Assembly (NCBI RefSeq): GCF_029335485.1
Contig: NZ_JARJLM010000718.1
Coordinates: 1-57,696, forward strand
Direction: 5' to 3'
Source of the DNA: Cupriavidus basilensis
GTDB lineage: Bacteria; Pseudomonadota; Gammaproteobacteria; Burkholderiales; Burkholderiaceae
Length of the DNA stretch: 57,696 bases
Below are positions 1 through 9,395 of the stretch, piece after piece. A program made the position numbers and the translations under genes. Numbering within the stretch: position 1 is the stretch's first letter; the number at the start of each line of letters is the position of its first letter. Under the pieces are notes generated by a model. The model ran no database searches and was not told the origin of the DNA. It was given only the letters and a program-made list of their open reading frames with translations.

Positions 1-938
1 TTCACGTTGCGCTGCGCCTGGCCGCCGGCCGCCGCCGCCGCGGGTGCGCCGCCGAAGCCGCCGAGCAGCACGTTGAAGAAGGAGCGGTTCATCGCGCGGC
101 ACATGATGTACGAGAGGATGGCACCGCTCGATCCCACCAGCGAGCCGGCGACGATCAGCATCGGGTTGTTGAGCGAGAAGCCGATGCCCGCCGCCGCCCA
201 GCCCGAGTACGAATTGAGCATCGACACCACCACCGGCATGTCCGCGCCGCCGATCGGGATGATGATCAGCACGCCCAGCACGAAGGCGATCGCCAGCATC
301 AGCAGGAAGGGCAGCCAGTCCTGCGACAGGCAGAAGATGATGCCAAAGCCAATCATGGCCACCGCCAGCAGCAGGTTCAGCAGGTGCTGCCCGGCGAAGG
401 ACACCGGCGCGCCCTGGAACAGGCGGAACTTGTACTTGCCCGACAGCTTGCCGAAGGCAATGACCGAACCGGAGAAGGTGATGGCGCCGACGAAGCAACC
501 GATAAACAGCTCGAAGCGGTTGCCGAACGGGATATCGTGCGAGCCCGGCGGCGTGATGCTGAACGCCGACGGCTCGGCCACCACGGCCACCGCGATGCAG
601 ACCGCGGCCATACCGATGAGCGAGTGCATCGCCGCCACCAGCTCGGGCATCTTGGTCATCTCGACCCGCTTGGCCACGATCGCGCCGATGCCGCCGCCGA
701 CCACCAGCGCGCCGAAGATCAGCGCCATGCCCTCGGCAACCGAAGACTGGCCGGCGCCGATGGCGAGGAATTCATTCTTGAGCTTGACGATCAGCGCCAG
801 CGTGGTCACCACGGCGATGGCCATGCCGATCATGCCGAAGGCGTTGCCGCGCCGCGCGGAGCTGGGGTGGGACAGGCCCTTCAACGCCTGGATGAAGCAG
901 ACCGAGGCGAGCAGGTAGAGCAGGGTGACGAGGTTCAT
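1..938 (-). CDS. pntB: NAD(P) transhydrogenase subunit beta (partial, 3' end off window)
   Basis: Membrane subunit of proton-translocating transhydrogenase, which transfers hydride from NADH to NADP+ using the proton gradient. The visible part is N-terminal: it starts MNLVTLLYLLASVCFIQALK and continues through hydrophobic helices typical of domain II, including a segment reading ALIFGALVVGGGIGAIVAKR and a conserved stretch around PIGGADMPVVVSMLNSYSGW. The NADP-binding domain III lies beyond the window edge. The ATG follows the pntAB stop by two bases, so the three pnt genes form one operon. Identification rests on strong recall of the family. Confidence 0.95.
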   Translation of the reverse strand, partial: MNLVTLLYLLASVCFIQALKGLSHPSSARRGNAFGMIGMAIAVVTTLALIVKLKNEFLAIGAGQSSVAEGMALIFGALVVGGGIGAIVAKRVEMTKMPELVAAMHSLIGMAAVCIAVAVVAEPSAFSITPPGSHDIPFGNRFELFIGCFVGAITFSGSVIAFGKLSGKYKFRLFQGAPVSFAGQHLLNLLLAVAMIGFGIIFCLSQDWLPFLLMLAIAFVLGVLIIIPIGGADMPVVVSMLNSYSGWAAAGIGFSLNNPMLIVAGSLVGSSGAILSYIMCRAMNRSFFNVLLGGFGGAPAAAAAGGQAQRNV

Positions 939-940
939 GC

Positions 941-1273
941 TCACTTGGCGCCCTCCTCGTGACCCTTGCCGGCCTTGGCCTTGGGTTCCTTCTTCTTGAA
1001 CATCTCCAGCATGCGCTGGGTCACCAGGAAGCCGCCGAACACGTTGACCGCGGCCAGCGCCACCGCCAGCGTGCCCATGGTGCGGCCCACCGGGCCCTCG
1101 GTCAGGCCGGCGGCCAGCATGGCGCCGACGATGATGATGGCCGAGATCGCATTGGTCACGGCCATCAGCGGGGTGTGCAGGGCGGGCGTTACCGTCCAGA
1201 CCACGTGGTAGCCCACGTAGATCGCTAGCACGAAGATGATCAGGTTGATCACCGTATGGTTTATGCCTTCCAT
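941..1273 (-). CDS. pntAB: NAD(P) transhydrogenase subunit alpha, membrane part
   Basis: Small membrane subunit (110 aa) of a split alpha chain, as in bacteria that encode PntAA, PntAB and PntB separately. Three hydrophobic helices are visible: residues about 8-28, 36-58 (containing [15 protein letters not shown]) and 66-88. A charged lysine-rich tail of about 20 residues follows. It sits between pntAA (20-base gap) and pntB (2-base gap) on the same strand and belongs to the same complex in the cytoplasmic membrane. Confidence 0.93.
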   Translation of the reverse strand: MEGINHTVINLIIFVLAIYVGYHVVWTVTPALHTPLMAVTNAISAIIIVGAMLAAGLTEGPVGRTMGTLAVALAAVNVFGGFLVTQRMLEMFKKKEPKAKAGKGHEEGAK

Positions 1274-1293
1274 GTCAGTTCCTTGGCGGTGTC

Positions 1294-2412
1294 TTATTGT
1301 TCCAGTGCCATTTCGGCGCGCTTGGTCATCAAGCAGGCGGCGACGATGTCGTCGTCCAGGTTCAGTGTGAACTGACCTTCCTTGTCGATCACGAGCTTGA
1401 GGAAGTCGAACACATTGCGCGCATAGAGGGCCGAGGCGTCAGCCGCTACCATGCTGGCCAGGTTGGTGTGCCCGATTAGCGTGACTCCGTGTTGCTCGAC
1501 CACCGCGTCGGCCACCGTGAGTGGGCAGTTGCCGCCCTGCGCGGCGGCCAGATCGACCACCACCGAGCCCGGCTTCATGGCCTGCACGGTCTCTTCCTTG
1601 AGCAGTACAGGCGCCTGGCGGCCCGGGATCAGTGCGGTGGTGATGACGATGTCGGCAGCCTTGGCGCGCTCGTGCACCAGTTCGGCCTGGCGCCGCATCC
1701 AGTCCACCGGCATGGGACGGGCATAGCCGCCCACGCCCTGCGCGATCTCGCGCTCTTCGTCGGTGACGAACGGCACATCTAGGAATTTGGCGCCCAGTGA
1801 TTCGATTTGCTCCTTGACGGCGGGACGCACGTCGGAAGCCTCGATCACGGCGCCCAGCCGCTTGGCGGTGGCAATCGCCTGCAGGCCGGCCACGCCGGCG
1901 CCGAGGATCAGCATGCGCGCCGCCTTGACTGTGCCGGCGGCGGTCATCAGCATTGGCATAAAGCGCTGGTAATGCTGGGCGGCAACCAGCACGGCCTTGT
2001 AGCCGGCGATATTGGCTTGGGATGAGAGCACGTCCATGCTCTGCGCGCGCGTGGTACGCGGCGCGGCTTCCAGCGCGAAGGCGATCACCCCGGCCTCGTC
2101 CATGCGCGCCTTGATTTCCGCGTCGAAGGGATTGAGCATGCCGACCAGCACGGTGCCCGGCTTGATCAGCGTAAGTTCAGCGTCGGTCGGTGCGCGCACC
2201 TTCAGGACCAGTTGCGCACCTAGAGCGTCGGCCGCGGTGCCGATGGTGGCGCCCACTGCCTCGTATGCGGCGTCCGGTTGGCTGGCGCGCGTTCCCGCGC
2301 CCGATTGGACAATGACTTGGTGCCCCTGGGTGACATATTTCTTGACTGTCTCCGGGGTCGCAGCCACGCGCGCCTCACCTGCTCGCGCCTCCTGCGGGAT
2401 GCCTATGTGCAT
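1294..2412 (-). CDS. pntAA: NAD(P) transhydrogenase subunit alpha, NAD(H)-binding part
   Basis: Cytoplasmic domain I of the transhydrogenase (372 aa), related to alanine dehydrogenase. The N-terminus [20 protein letters not shown] is the family start, and a Rossmann motif [18 protein letters not shown] with a following EASDVRP lies near residues 170-195. A purine-rich Shine-Dalgarno (AGGAGAG) precedes the ATG. It is the first gene of the pnt operon. In organisms of this type the enzyme mainly supplies NADPH for biosynthesis. Confidence 0.95.
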   Translation of the reverse strand: MHIGIPQEARAGEARVAATPETVKKYVTQGHQVIVQSGAGTRASQPDAAYEAVGATIGTAADALGAQLVLKVRAPTDAELTLIKPGTVLVGMLNPFDAEIKARMDEAGVIAFALEAAPRTTRAQSMDVLSSQANIAGYKAVLVAAQHYQRFMPMLMTAAGTVKAARMLILGAGVAGLQAIATAKRLGAVIEASDVRPAVKEQIESLGAKFLDVPFVTDEEREIAQGVGGYARPMPVDWMRRQAELVHERAKAADIVITTALIPGRQAPVLLKEETVQAMKPGSVVVDLAAAQGGNCPLTVADAVVEQHGVTLIGHTNLASMVAADASALYARNVFDFLKLVIDKEGQFTLNLDDDIVAACLMTKRAEMALEQ

Positions 2413-2896
2413 CTACTCTCTCCTCACTCTAACGGTGTTATCTCAAATTGCCGCTCAGCTCTGGCCAAATCGCAGACGAATAGCCTTTGTGCTCGACGCG
2501 GCAGGTGCCTTGCCATCGGGGTCTCCCGACGCGGAATATGTTTCGGATTGACCACGACTGGTGGGCTTGTGCCGATTTCAAGTGCTTCCGGTGCTTTACG
2601 TGCTCATGATGGACTGCTTCCATAAAATGCCGAGGCCAAACAGGCTCATCACCTGAGCCGTGTTTCTGGTCAGGTATCTCGAATCTGGGCCTGGGTTTCC
2701 TCCGGACCGATCAATAACGCCCTTCATAGGCGCCTTTCGTGCTTGGCCATGACATACCAGTTCATGGAAGCGAATTGCGGCACGTCACACCTGTCAGCGC
2801 TATCTAACTCGCATCGGAAAATGCAATGTCCTGGTGACCATGCAGTAATGCTGGAAAGAAGATAAACGCCGTACTGAGAACGCCGAGAATGAAGAC
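2413..2896. other. Intergenic region upstream of pntAA
   Basis: No convincing gene. Reading frames here overlap one another on both strands, lack ribosome binding sites and resemble nothing I know. The pnt promoter should lie close to 2413-2500, but I could not pick a clear -35/-10 pair. Confidence 0.5.
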
Positions 2897-3304
2897 TCAA
2901 CAAACAAGCCTTGCATCTCGCGGCGGAAACACACGCCAAGCTCCGTCCTCGTGGCGAAAAAAATAGAGCGAAAGCTCGTCCGAAGCGCGAACTACCTCGA
3001 CTCGCACGCAACCACCCGGGCGTAGTTGCGGGGAGCGCACGCGTGTAATGCGTGCCGACGTGGTGGAGGTGGGGCCTAACCATTTGTCGATTAGTCCGCG
3101 CAGGGTTGCTTCACCTGCGTTCTCTCTCGCTCGACCTTGGATGTTCTGGTCGATTGTGTGAATCGCCTGGCTCTGGTTGCTTGCCATTGTCGGCCCTTGA
3201 ATTGCGGCGTCCTCTTCTCCTTGAACTCCATGTGCTTCGCTGGTTCGCGCCATCGAAAGGTCGGCCGCAACGATCTCGTGTACCGTGGCAATTTGCTTGG
3301 TCAT
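2897..3304 (-). CDS. Small protein of unknown function
   Basis: 135 aa, start MTKQIATVHEIVAADLSMAR. The start was chosen because AAGGAGA sits about eight bases upstream; a longer in-frame ORF begins at 3469 but lacks such a site. The N-terminal two thirds is polar, Gln/Ala-rich and probably helical or disordered. The C-terminal third, with RPGGCVRVEVVRASDELSLY followed by FFRHEDGAWRVFPP, alternates like a small beta-sheet domain. No signal peptide or membrane segment. It stands alone between pnt and the CoA gene region. I do not recognise a family. Confidence 0.6.
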   Translation of the reverse strand: MTKQIATVHEIVAADLSMARTSEAHGVQGEEDAAIQGPTMASNQSQAIHTIDQNIQGRARENAGEATLRGLIDKWLGPTSTTSARITRVRSPQLRPGGCVRVEVVRASDELSLYFFRHEDGAWRVFPPRDARLVC

Positions 3305-4077
3305 TGCGTGTCTCCTTGAGACGGTTCCATTCAGCGATATTTCTCTTACTGCAAGCGCCGTGCCAAGGAGCTCCGATACGCCAGAAGGCACTCGGGGTGG
3401 CGTCCAGACTTGGTTTCCGCCGATGCGGAGGAGAGGAGTGTCTTCGGACGGATCCAGATGCATAGCCAATTGTGCACTTTCCGACTACACAACTTGTGTG
3501 CGAAAGACATTGCAGTGGCAACCGGCGGGGGTATATGGGAAGGGCTGTGCCAACTTGGCGTGTCTGACGTTGGCGATGTGCTGCAGTTTCAGTAAGCCGA
3601 CAAGTCTTCGGGCAGAATTTGTGAACCCCTTCATGGATTGTTGAAAATTTGTCGTTGCCGCTTTCTTCGGACATCCGTCGATGGCATCTGAGCGCCGCGG
3701 TGTGGCGTCATTTGTCTCCGCTTTGGTAATGCATCCCAACACCGTGGGCGAGACCAATTGCTCATGGTTGTTCGTCATGGCGGGGAGAAGGAAGGCCGAG
3801 GGGCTCAGTTGGACCGCTACGCCGTGTCAATGTTTGACGCCAAGTGGAATCCGGATGACGTCGTCCGTCTTCATTTCTTGACCTCTCGACCAGACAGGTA
3901 AGGCAATTTATCGTCGTGGTCACCTTCCAGGTTGTGCGCTGAATTAAAGCGGCCTCAGGTCGGTGTTAGACCCGCGAGCTACGTCGTTTTGGTCGTCTGA
4001 ACTGCGAGTATGCGGGTAGAGGTCCGTCAGCCTCGCGAAGGGCGGTCGACGTACTCTTCCTTGTCATATGGACTGCG
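3305..4077. other. Region without recognised genes
   Basis: About 770 bases separating the small unknown protein from the first CoA-transferase. Short frames on both strands overlap and have no recognisable motifs or ribosome binding sites. I see no IS end or strong terminator. Confidence 0.5.
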
Positions 4078-5355
4078 TTAGTCCAGCATGGACGACGCTG
4101 CTGGCTTGCTGTCGCTGGACTTGGCAACCTTCGCGGTCCCGAACGCGCCAGCTCGCTCAAGCCGTGCGATGTCCACAGCCGAGAGGCTGAGTTCGCGGGC
4201 GAGTACCGCATCGCGCTGCTCGCCGAGGCGAGGGACGCGAGGCGTGTGTGCCGTGTTGTCGAGCCATGCAGCGTTCGCGGGCAGCGTGAAGGTGCCGCCG
4301 AACCCGTCGTCCACTTGCCTTAGGGCACCGCGCTTATGCAGGTACTCGTCGGCGACCACTTCTCGCATGCTCAGGATTCCGGCCACGGGAACGTCCACGT
4401 CGATCAGCTTCGCCGCGATCTCGGCCCGTGTGTGCGCACGGGTGAAGGCCTCCGTGATGGTGTGCACTTCCCTCTGGTGTTTGACGCGATCACTGTATGT
4501 CGCATATCGTTCGTCCGAGGCCAACTCGGGGCGCCCCATCGCAACGCACAATCGGCGCCAGAAGTCGTCGCGGTTGCAACCGATGTTGACGGCACCGTCC
4601 GCGGCCGGAAACGCGCCATATGGGACACCGTGGAAGTTGTTGGAGCCGGCGAAGTCGGAGGTCTCCTTGTCTTCTATCTGAACGCGGCCCAGTGCGACGG
4701 ACACCATAGGGAGCATGCATTCGACCAATCCCACGTCGATGACGCGGCCGATTCCGTAGCGTTCCTGATTTCGCAACGCCAGAAGGATGGCGGCGTGCGC
4801 CGACACGCCTGCCATGATGTCGCCCAGTGCAAAGCCGCACCACACGGCATTGCCGGAGTGGTCGCGGGTCAGGCCCGTGGCTCCGGCCATGGCTTCAGCG
4901 ACCATCGCGAGGCCCGCGCGGTCCGCATGTTCGCCAGAATTCTCCATGCCAAAACCGGAAATGCAGGCGATGACGAGGCGCGGGTACCGCTCGTGCAGTG
5001 CATTCGGATGAAAGCCCAGTCGTTCCAGGGCCGACGTGCGCATATTGGTAACGAACACGTCCGCGGTTTCGAGCAGCTTGGCCAGGACTCTGGCGCCCTC
5101 TGGGTTCTTGAGGTCCAGCACGACGCTTTCCTTGTCACGGTTCAACGATGCGTAGTACGCGGTGACCTCGCCGTCGGCAGCCTGGCGCGTTGGCTGCCTG
5201 TGTCGGGTGAGTTCCCCCCCTGGTGGCTCGACCTTGATGACCTGCGCCCCTTCGTCGGCGAGCATCTGGCAGCAATGCGGGCCGGCAACGAGGTGGGAGA
5301 GTTCGACGACTTTGATGCCCTTGAGGGGCAAGGGCGCGGGGCTTCTGCTTGGCAT
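4078..5355 (-). CDS. CaiB/BaiF family CoA-transferase (class III)
   Basis: Moves CoA between acyl-CoA and a free acid. About 425 aa from the chosen start MPSRSPAPLPLKGIKVVELS; the frame stays open to 5466, but family similarity begins at LKGIKVVELSHLVAGPHCCQ. Family features are the ADEGAQVIKVEPPGGELTRH segment, NRDKESVVLDLKNPEG, and a glycine-rich middle region (ALGDIMAGVSAHAAILLALR). The C-terminus has a short Ser/Lys tail. No clear Shine-Dalgarno at either start. It is divergent from the Bug gene at 5968. The substrate cannot be read from sequence. Confidence 0.88.
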   Translation of the reverse strand: MPSRSPAPLPLKGIKVVELSHLVAGPHCCQMLADEGAQVIKVEPPGGELTRHRQPTRQAADGEVTAYYASLNRDKESVVLDLKNPEGARVLAKLLETADVFVTNMRTSALERLGFHPNALHERYPRLVIACISGFGMENSGEHADRAGLAMVAEAMAGATGLTRDHSGNAVWCGFALGDIMAGVSAHAAILLALRNQERYGIGRVIDVGLVECMLPMVSVALGRVQIEDKETSDFAGSNNFHGVPYGAFPAADGAVNIGCNRDDFWRRLCVAMGRPELASDERYATYSDRVKHQREVHTITEAFTRAHTRAEIAAKLIDVDVPVAGILSMREVVADEYLHKRGALRQVDDGFGGTFTLPANAAWLDNTAHTPRVPRLGEQRDAVLARELSLSAVDIARLERAGAFGTAKVAKSSDSKPAASSMLD

Positions 5356-5693
5356 GGCTATGACGTTGTTAGGTGGCGAACTGTCAGATTCTCGGGTCGA
5401 GGGCACGCCGAGTCGAGTCGGATTTTTTGTGGGAGACGGTAAGTTCGGCTGTCCCACTGTAGCCATCGGCGGGATGGCATGGGCATGTTTGTCCGCTCAT
5501 CTGCTAGCCGCCCGCCCGGGCTGACTAAAGCCACCCGAACATGCTTTACGGCATCGCGCGTTTCGGTAATCGGCCACTCGAATACTCTGGGCGAAGCGAA
5601 TGGCACTTGGCTAACAGCACATTGCACACCGGAGCTGAATTGGCCACGATCTGAAAGCCGTGAGGGGAGCCCCATCAGCTTCACATACTCGCG

Positions 5694-5762
5694 TGGGCTG
5701 AGGTAGAGACCCACTACGTCGCGGAACTTCTCGATGAAGGAGACGTCGGTGCACGGCTTGAG
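5694..5762 (-). pseudogene. Possible IS630-type transposase scrap
   Basis: In the 612-base gap between the CoA-transferase and the Bug gene, a minus-strand frame reads LKPCTDVSFIEKFRDVVGLY followed by LSP. This resembles the IS630 transposase signature just before its first catalytic Asp (typically F-E-K-x-x-D-V-V-G-L-Y-x-x-P). The expected downstream D-E-K-S motif is absent, so only a scrap survives. The rest of 5356-5967 holds nothing I recognise. Short match, so confidence is low. Confidence 0.35.
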
Positions 5763-5967
5763 GGCCGTTAGTTCTACGGCTACTCGATTCGCGTTCAGTC
5801 GAGCCGTGACCTGCTGCCGCGGCTCGGGAGCAAGCTGCAGTGTCCCGCGAGTTAGCTTTCTTGTGACCGACGGTTGGAAAAGATGACTGGACTGCGCCGG
5901 ACGGGCGAGCCAACAATATATATCGCGCCATTGGGCGAATGCCATAATATTCTAAGGAGACATTCTC

Positions 5968-6948
5968 ATGAGTTCTGTGCGTTGTGCGCTTCTTGCGGTG
6001 GGGCTCGCACTGGCCGGCGTAGGAGCTGCTGCGCAGGGGAGCTGGCCCACGGGGAAACCTATTCGGATCATCGTGCCTTTTCCACCAGGTGGGCAGACCG
6101 ACGTGGCTGCGCGCGTGATCGGGCAGGCGATAGGTGAATCGCTACGGACGCCTGTGTTGATCGAAAACAAGTCCGGTGCGCACGGCTTCATTGGAGTAGT
6201 GGATGCTGTCAATGCGCCAGCGGACGGCTACACTCTCCTGATGGCCAGCACCGGAACGATTGCCATCAACCCCAAACTACATGAGAAAATTCCCTATGAT
6301 CCGTCGCGGCAACTTGCCCCCGTGTCCCTTGTGCTGACGGTGCCGATCGTCATCGTCAGCAACGCGGAGGCGCTGCCGGTGAAGACGTTGGCAGAGCTTA
6401 TGGTCTACCTGAAGGCGAATCCTGGCAAGGTGAACTTCGCCTCTGCTGGGAACGGCGGCTCGTCGCACCTAGTGCCAGAGTACTTCAAGTTCCGCACTGG
6501 CACTTTCATGACGCATATCCCATACAAGGGCCAGGCGCCTGCGGTCGCGGACGTCGTTGCAGGCCAAATACACGTGATGTTCGACACGTTGCTGAGCAGC
6601 TCACCATACGTAAAGGCCGGCAAGCTTCGCATGCTCGCCGTGACCACCAAGGAGAGGTTGGCAGAATTTCCTGCGGTGCCGACGGTGGCGGAGGCGTTGA
6701 ACATGGATGACTTCGAAGCCTCGTCATGGTCCGCGCTTTACGCGCCCGCGCGTACACCACCGGAGGTCGTTAAGCGCCTGTCGGCGGAGGTCGATGTGGC
6801 GCTCAAGAACCCGAATATCGCAAAGCGCCTGAGGGAACTCGGCGCTGTGCCCGCAGGCGGGACGCCTGAGAGGCTCGGCCAGTTCCAGCGAGAAGAACAG
6901 GAGAAATGGGCCAAGGTGATCGAAACAGCTAGAATCAAAGCGGACTGA
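5968..6948 (+). CDS. Bug-family tripartite tricarboxylate transporter substrate-binding protein
   Basis: Periplasmic binding protein (326 aa) for a small organic acid, probably a carboxylate. A Sec signal peptide occupies residues 1-22 (ALLAVGLALAGVGAAAQ, cleavage near AAA-QG). Family motifs are WPTGKPIRIIVPFPPGGQTD, IENKSGAHGFIG, ADGYTLLMAS and FASAGNGGSSH. AAGGAGA lies at the right distance before the ATG. No TctA/TctB membrane genes are present in the window, so it is an orphan receptor. A related gene lies at 48448-49431. Confidence 0.93.
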   Translation: MSSVRCALLAVGLALAGVGAAAQGSWPTGKPIRIIVPFPPGGQTDVAARVIGQAIGESLRTPVLIENKSGAHGFIGVVDAVNAPADGYTLLMASTGTIAINPKLHEKIPYDPSRQLAPVSLVLTVPIVIVSNAEALPVKTLAELMVYLKANPGKVNFASAGNGGSSHLVPEYFKFRTGTFMTHIPYKGQAPAVADVVAGQIHVMFDTLLSSSPYVKAGKLRMLAVTTKERLAEFPAVPTVAEALNMDDFEASSWSALYAPARTPPEVVKRLSAEVDVALKNPNIAKRLRELGAVPAGGTPERLGQFQREEQEKWAKVIETARIKAD

Positions 6949-7612
6949 CCGCTTCGGTTTTCAGTTGATTGACGAGAGTGTTCTAAGGCTACCTCTCGTC
7001 GCGAGGTGCTACGCGCCGCGTCACAATGGTGGGCGGGGAGGCGTTGCAGGCGGTGGGGACATGGAGACAGTGACTCTTGAGATCGGCTGCGGGTCGCCGA
7101 GCATCATCACCTTTCACGCGGACCGGACAAGGCGGTTGAAACCGCAATGGTAGCCCTCTGCCGGAACTTGACGCCGATCGGCTCCGACGCGCGGCCGTTC
7201 TAGCATGAGAATGAGAGCCGGCACTACGAATCGCGCGGCGTGTCTCGAAGATCGCCTCTGACTACATGGTCGGCTTCGCATTCGACCTGACACGAAACTC
7301 GAGCCCTTTGATCTACGCGGCAGATGCAGCTGGGCTGCAAGGCGGTGTTGGGATGTTGGTCGCCACGTTATGCCATGGGCGTGATGAGAGCGCAGGCCGC
7401 TCCTCAATGATGTGATTTCGGGCTGCGAACCTGAATGAACACACAGCGTGTACTGCTAGGAAATGATAGATTCCGTGAATACGAAAGTCCTATGCTGTGC
7501 CAATAGCATGTCTTGTAGTGGGTGCGTATTGCCGTGTTCGCGAGAATGACATCTGGTGTCTTCACGACGGACACCTTACCGCCAGTCGGGCACTGAATGG
7601 GGCTTCGGCCAC
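6949..7612. other. Region without recognised genes
   Basis: About 660 bases between the Bug gene and the sigma-54 promoter of the next CoA-transferase. Frames are short and broken; one plus-strand stretch near 7265-7390 has coding-like composition but no family I know. It may be the remains of a lost gene. Confidence 0.4.
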
Positions 7613-7628
7613 TGGCACAGAGCTTGCT
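7613..7628 (+). promoter_or_regulatory. Sigma-54 (-24/-12) promoter
   Basis: TGGCACAGAGCTTGCT matches the consensus TGGCAC-N5-TTGCT with the required GG-N10-GC spacing. With C7627 as -12, transcription would start near 7639, two bases before the ATG at 7641. Confidence 0.75.
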
Positions 7629-7640
7629 GCACAAATTAAC

Positions 7641-8798
7641 ATGAATACGCAAAAGACTCTTTGGCAGCGAAACATCCAGCGCGGCCCCCTGGCCGGCATC
7701 CGCGTCGTCGATTTCAGCACCCTGCTGCCCGGACCTATGTGTAGTCTGCTATTGGCGCAGGCTGGGGCTGAGGTGATCAAGGTTGAGCGACCAGGCCGTG
7801 GCGACGAGATGCGCTCGTACTTGCCGAGATTCGGCACTGATGGCGTGAACTTCGCACTGTTGAACCAGGGCAAGCGCTCAGTCGCTCTCAACCTCAAGGA
7901 TGCCGCCGCGCAAAAGGAAGCCATTGCCCTCGTGCGTACGGCTGATGTGCTCATCGAGCAATTCCGCCCAGGCGTGATGGAGCGGCTAGGTCTGGGTTAC
8001 GAAGCGATGCGGGCTTTGAATCCCCGTCTCGTCTATTGCGCTATCACTGGCTGGGGTCAGTATGGCCCGCTGGCCAATATGGCCGCTCACGACCTGAACT
8101 ATCAGGCAGAAACCGGCTTGATGGGGCTGACGGCGGGAGCTGATGGCACACCTGGTCTGCCGAATACCCTCGCCGCGGACATCTCGGGAGGAGCCTATCC
8201 GGCCATGATGAACATTCTGCTCGCACTGCGCGCCCGCGAGGAGGATGGGCAAGGACGCTTTATTGATGTCGCGATGGCGGATAACTTGTTCACCTTAATA
8301 TATTGGGGGCTAGGTAACGGATTCGCGGCAGGCGAGTGGCCCACACCGGGTGGTGACGTCGTGACCGGTGGTACGCCGCGCTATCAGGTGTACAGGACGC
8401 TCGACGCCCGTTTCCTCGCTTGCGCGCCGCTGGAGCAGAAATTCTGGGAGAACTTCCTTCGCGTCCTAGACGCGCAGCATCTACTGGACGATGCTGCGGA
8501 TCCGCCCGCGACTCGCGCGGCAATCGCGGCCATCATAGAGACCAAGACGGCGGACGACTGGGTGAACCGCTTCGAAGGTGTTGACGCCTGCGTATCGATA
8601 GTGAAGTCGCTGCAAGAGGCGGTCGACACCCCCCATTTCCGCGAACGTGGACTCTTCGCCGGGCGCGTCTCAAGCGGGAGCGGCACCGAGATTCCTGCGG
8701 TGCCGCTCCCGCTAGGGCGCCATTTCCGACTGGAGAGTTCGAGCGAGTACCCAGTCCTCGGTGAGGCGAACGCCGACGTTCGCGCTGAGCCGGACTGA
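7641..8798 (+). CDS. CaiB/BaiF CoA-transferase family protein, alpha-methylacyl-CoA racemase-like
   Basis: 385 aa. Conserved segments include LAGIRVVDFSTLLPGPMCSL and a His-Asp pair in AAHDLNY plus an Asp in LAADISGG. These are the positions of the His and Asp bases of alpha-methylacyl-CoA racemase, so racemase/epimerase activity is as likely as CoA transfer. The start at 7641 is preferred over the longer frame from 7497 because a sigma-54 promoter sits inside that extension. No Shine-Dalgarno is visible and the mRNA may be almost leaderless. Close paralogue of 37053-38174. Confidence 0.9.
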   Translation: MNTQKTLWQRNIQRGPLAGIRVVDFSTLLPGPMCSLLLAQAGAEVIKVERPGRGDEMRSYLPRFGTDGVNFALLNQGKRSVALNLKDAAAQKEAIALVRTADVLIEQFRPGVMERLGLGYEAMRALNPRLVYCAITGWGQYGPLANMAAHDLNYQAETGLMGLTAGADGTPGLPNTLAADISGGAYPAMMNILLALRAREEDGQGRFIDVAMADNLFTLIYWGLGNGFAAGEWPTPGGDVVTGGTPRYQVYRTLDARFLACAPLEQKFWENFLRVLDAQHLLDDAADPPATRAAIAAIIETKTADDWVNRFEGVDACVSIVKSLQEAVDTPHFRERGLFAGRVSSGSGTEIPAVPLPLGRHFRLESSSEYPVLGEANADVRAEPD

Positions 8799-9218
8799 GC
8801 CGGGCAGTCCGCGCCGTGCCGTTCAGGGTCATGGAGCGGCCACGTTCATGTCGATCGTTGAAGGAGCATTCGCCCCGCTCGGCGGTATCTGCTGCTGGTG
8901 GCTAGATGCCGGGGCTTTTCTCGATCCTTTGATTGAGATCGTAAGTGCAGTTCCTGAAGCCGTCTAGCTCGCGAATCGCGCTCAGCGAGGATTGCCAACT
9001 CGGCTCAAACATGGGTCTCATTCCAGGGAGGAATCATGCAGGAAGCTCAGCCTTGTGTTGTTCTGTCGAAGGCAGTGCCTTCACTGAGGGCACGTTCCTT
9101 CTGTGCAGCGCGCACCTGTCCTTGATGAAGACACGCGGCAGCGATCACTTGTGCAAGGAACGCTTAATTGGGCCGGCACTTTTTATTGCGAACGAGGACG
9201 GAGGCGTCGATGGCGACT
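8799..9218. other. Intergenic region
   Basis: No supported gene. It precedes the sigma-54 promoter at 9219, so any activator-binding sites for that promoter should lie here. I did not find a convincing long palindrome. Confidence 0.4.
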
Positions 9219-9234
9219 TGGCACACAGCTTGCT
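9219..9234 (+). promoter_or_regulatory. Sigma-54 (-24/-12) promoter
   Basis: TGGCACACAGCTTGCT is a full match to TGGCAC-N5-TTGCT with correct spacing. The predicted start is near 9245, leaving a leader of about 150 bases before the acyl-CoA synthetase at 9396. Confidence 0.75.
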
Positions 9235-9395
9235 GTATGAGCACTAGCAGCGCCAGAGCGATCTCGGGTTGTTGTGCTGCAAGCCTACTTGGAAGCCCAG
9301 TAGCACGATGAACTCGCCAAGGCCTTCACTGAGCGTTGCCGCCCCGATGCGTCGCGCTTCGGCCAATGAATAGCTTGCATCTCGGAGTCAAAATC

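Noticed and set aside
4336-5442. A 368-codon plus-strand frame
   Set aside because: Antisense to a clear CaiB-family gene and without recognisable domains.
8761-9247. Short plus-strand frames between the CoA-transferase and acyl-CoA synthetase
   Set aside because: They overlap one another, have no known motifs, and the -24/-12 promoter at 9219 lies within one of them.
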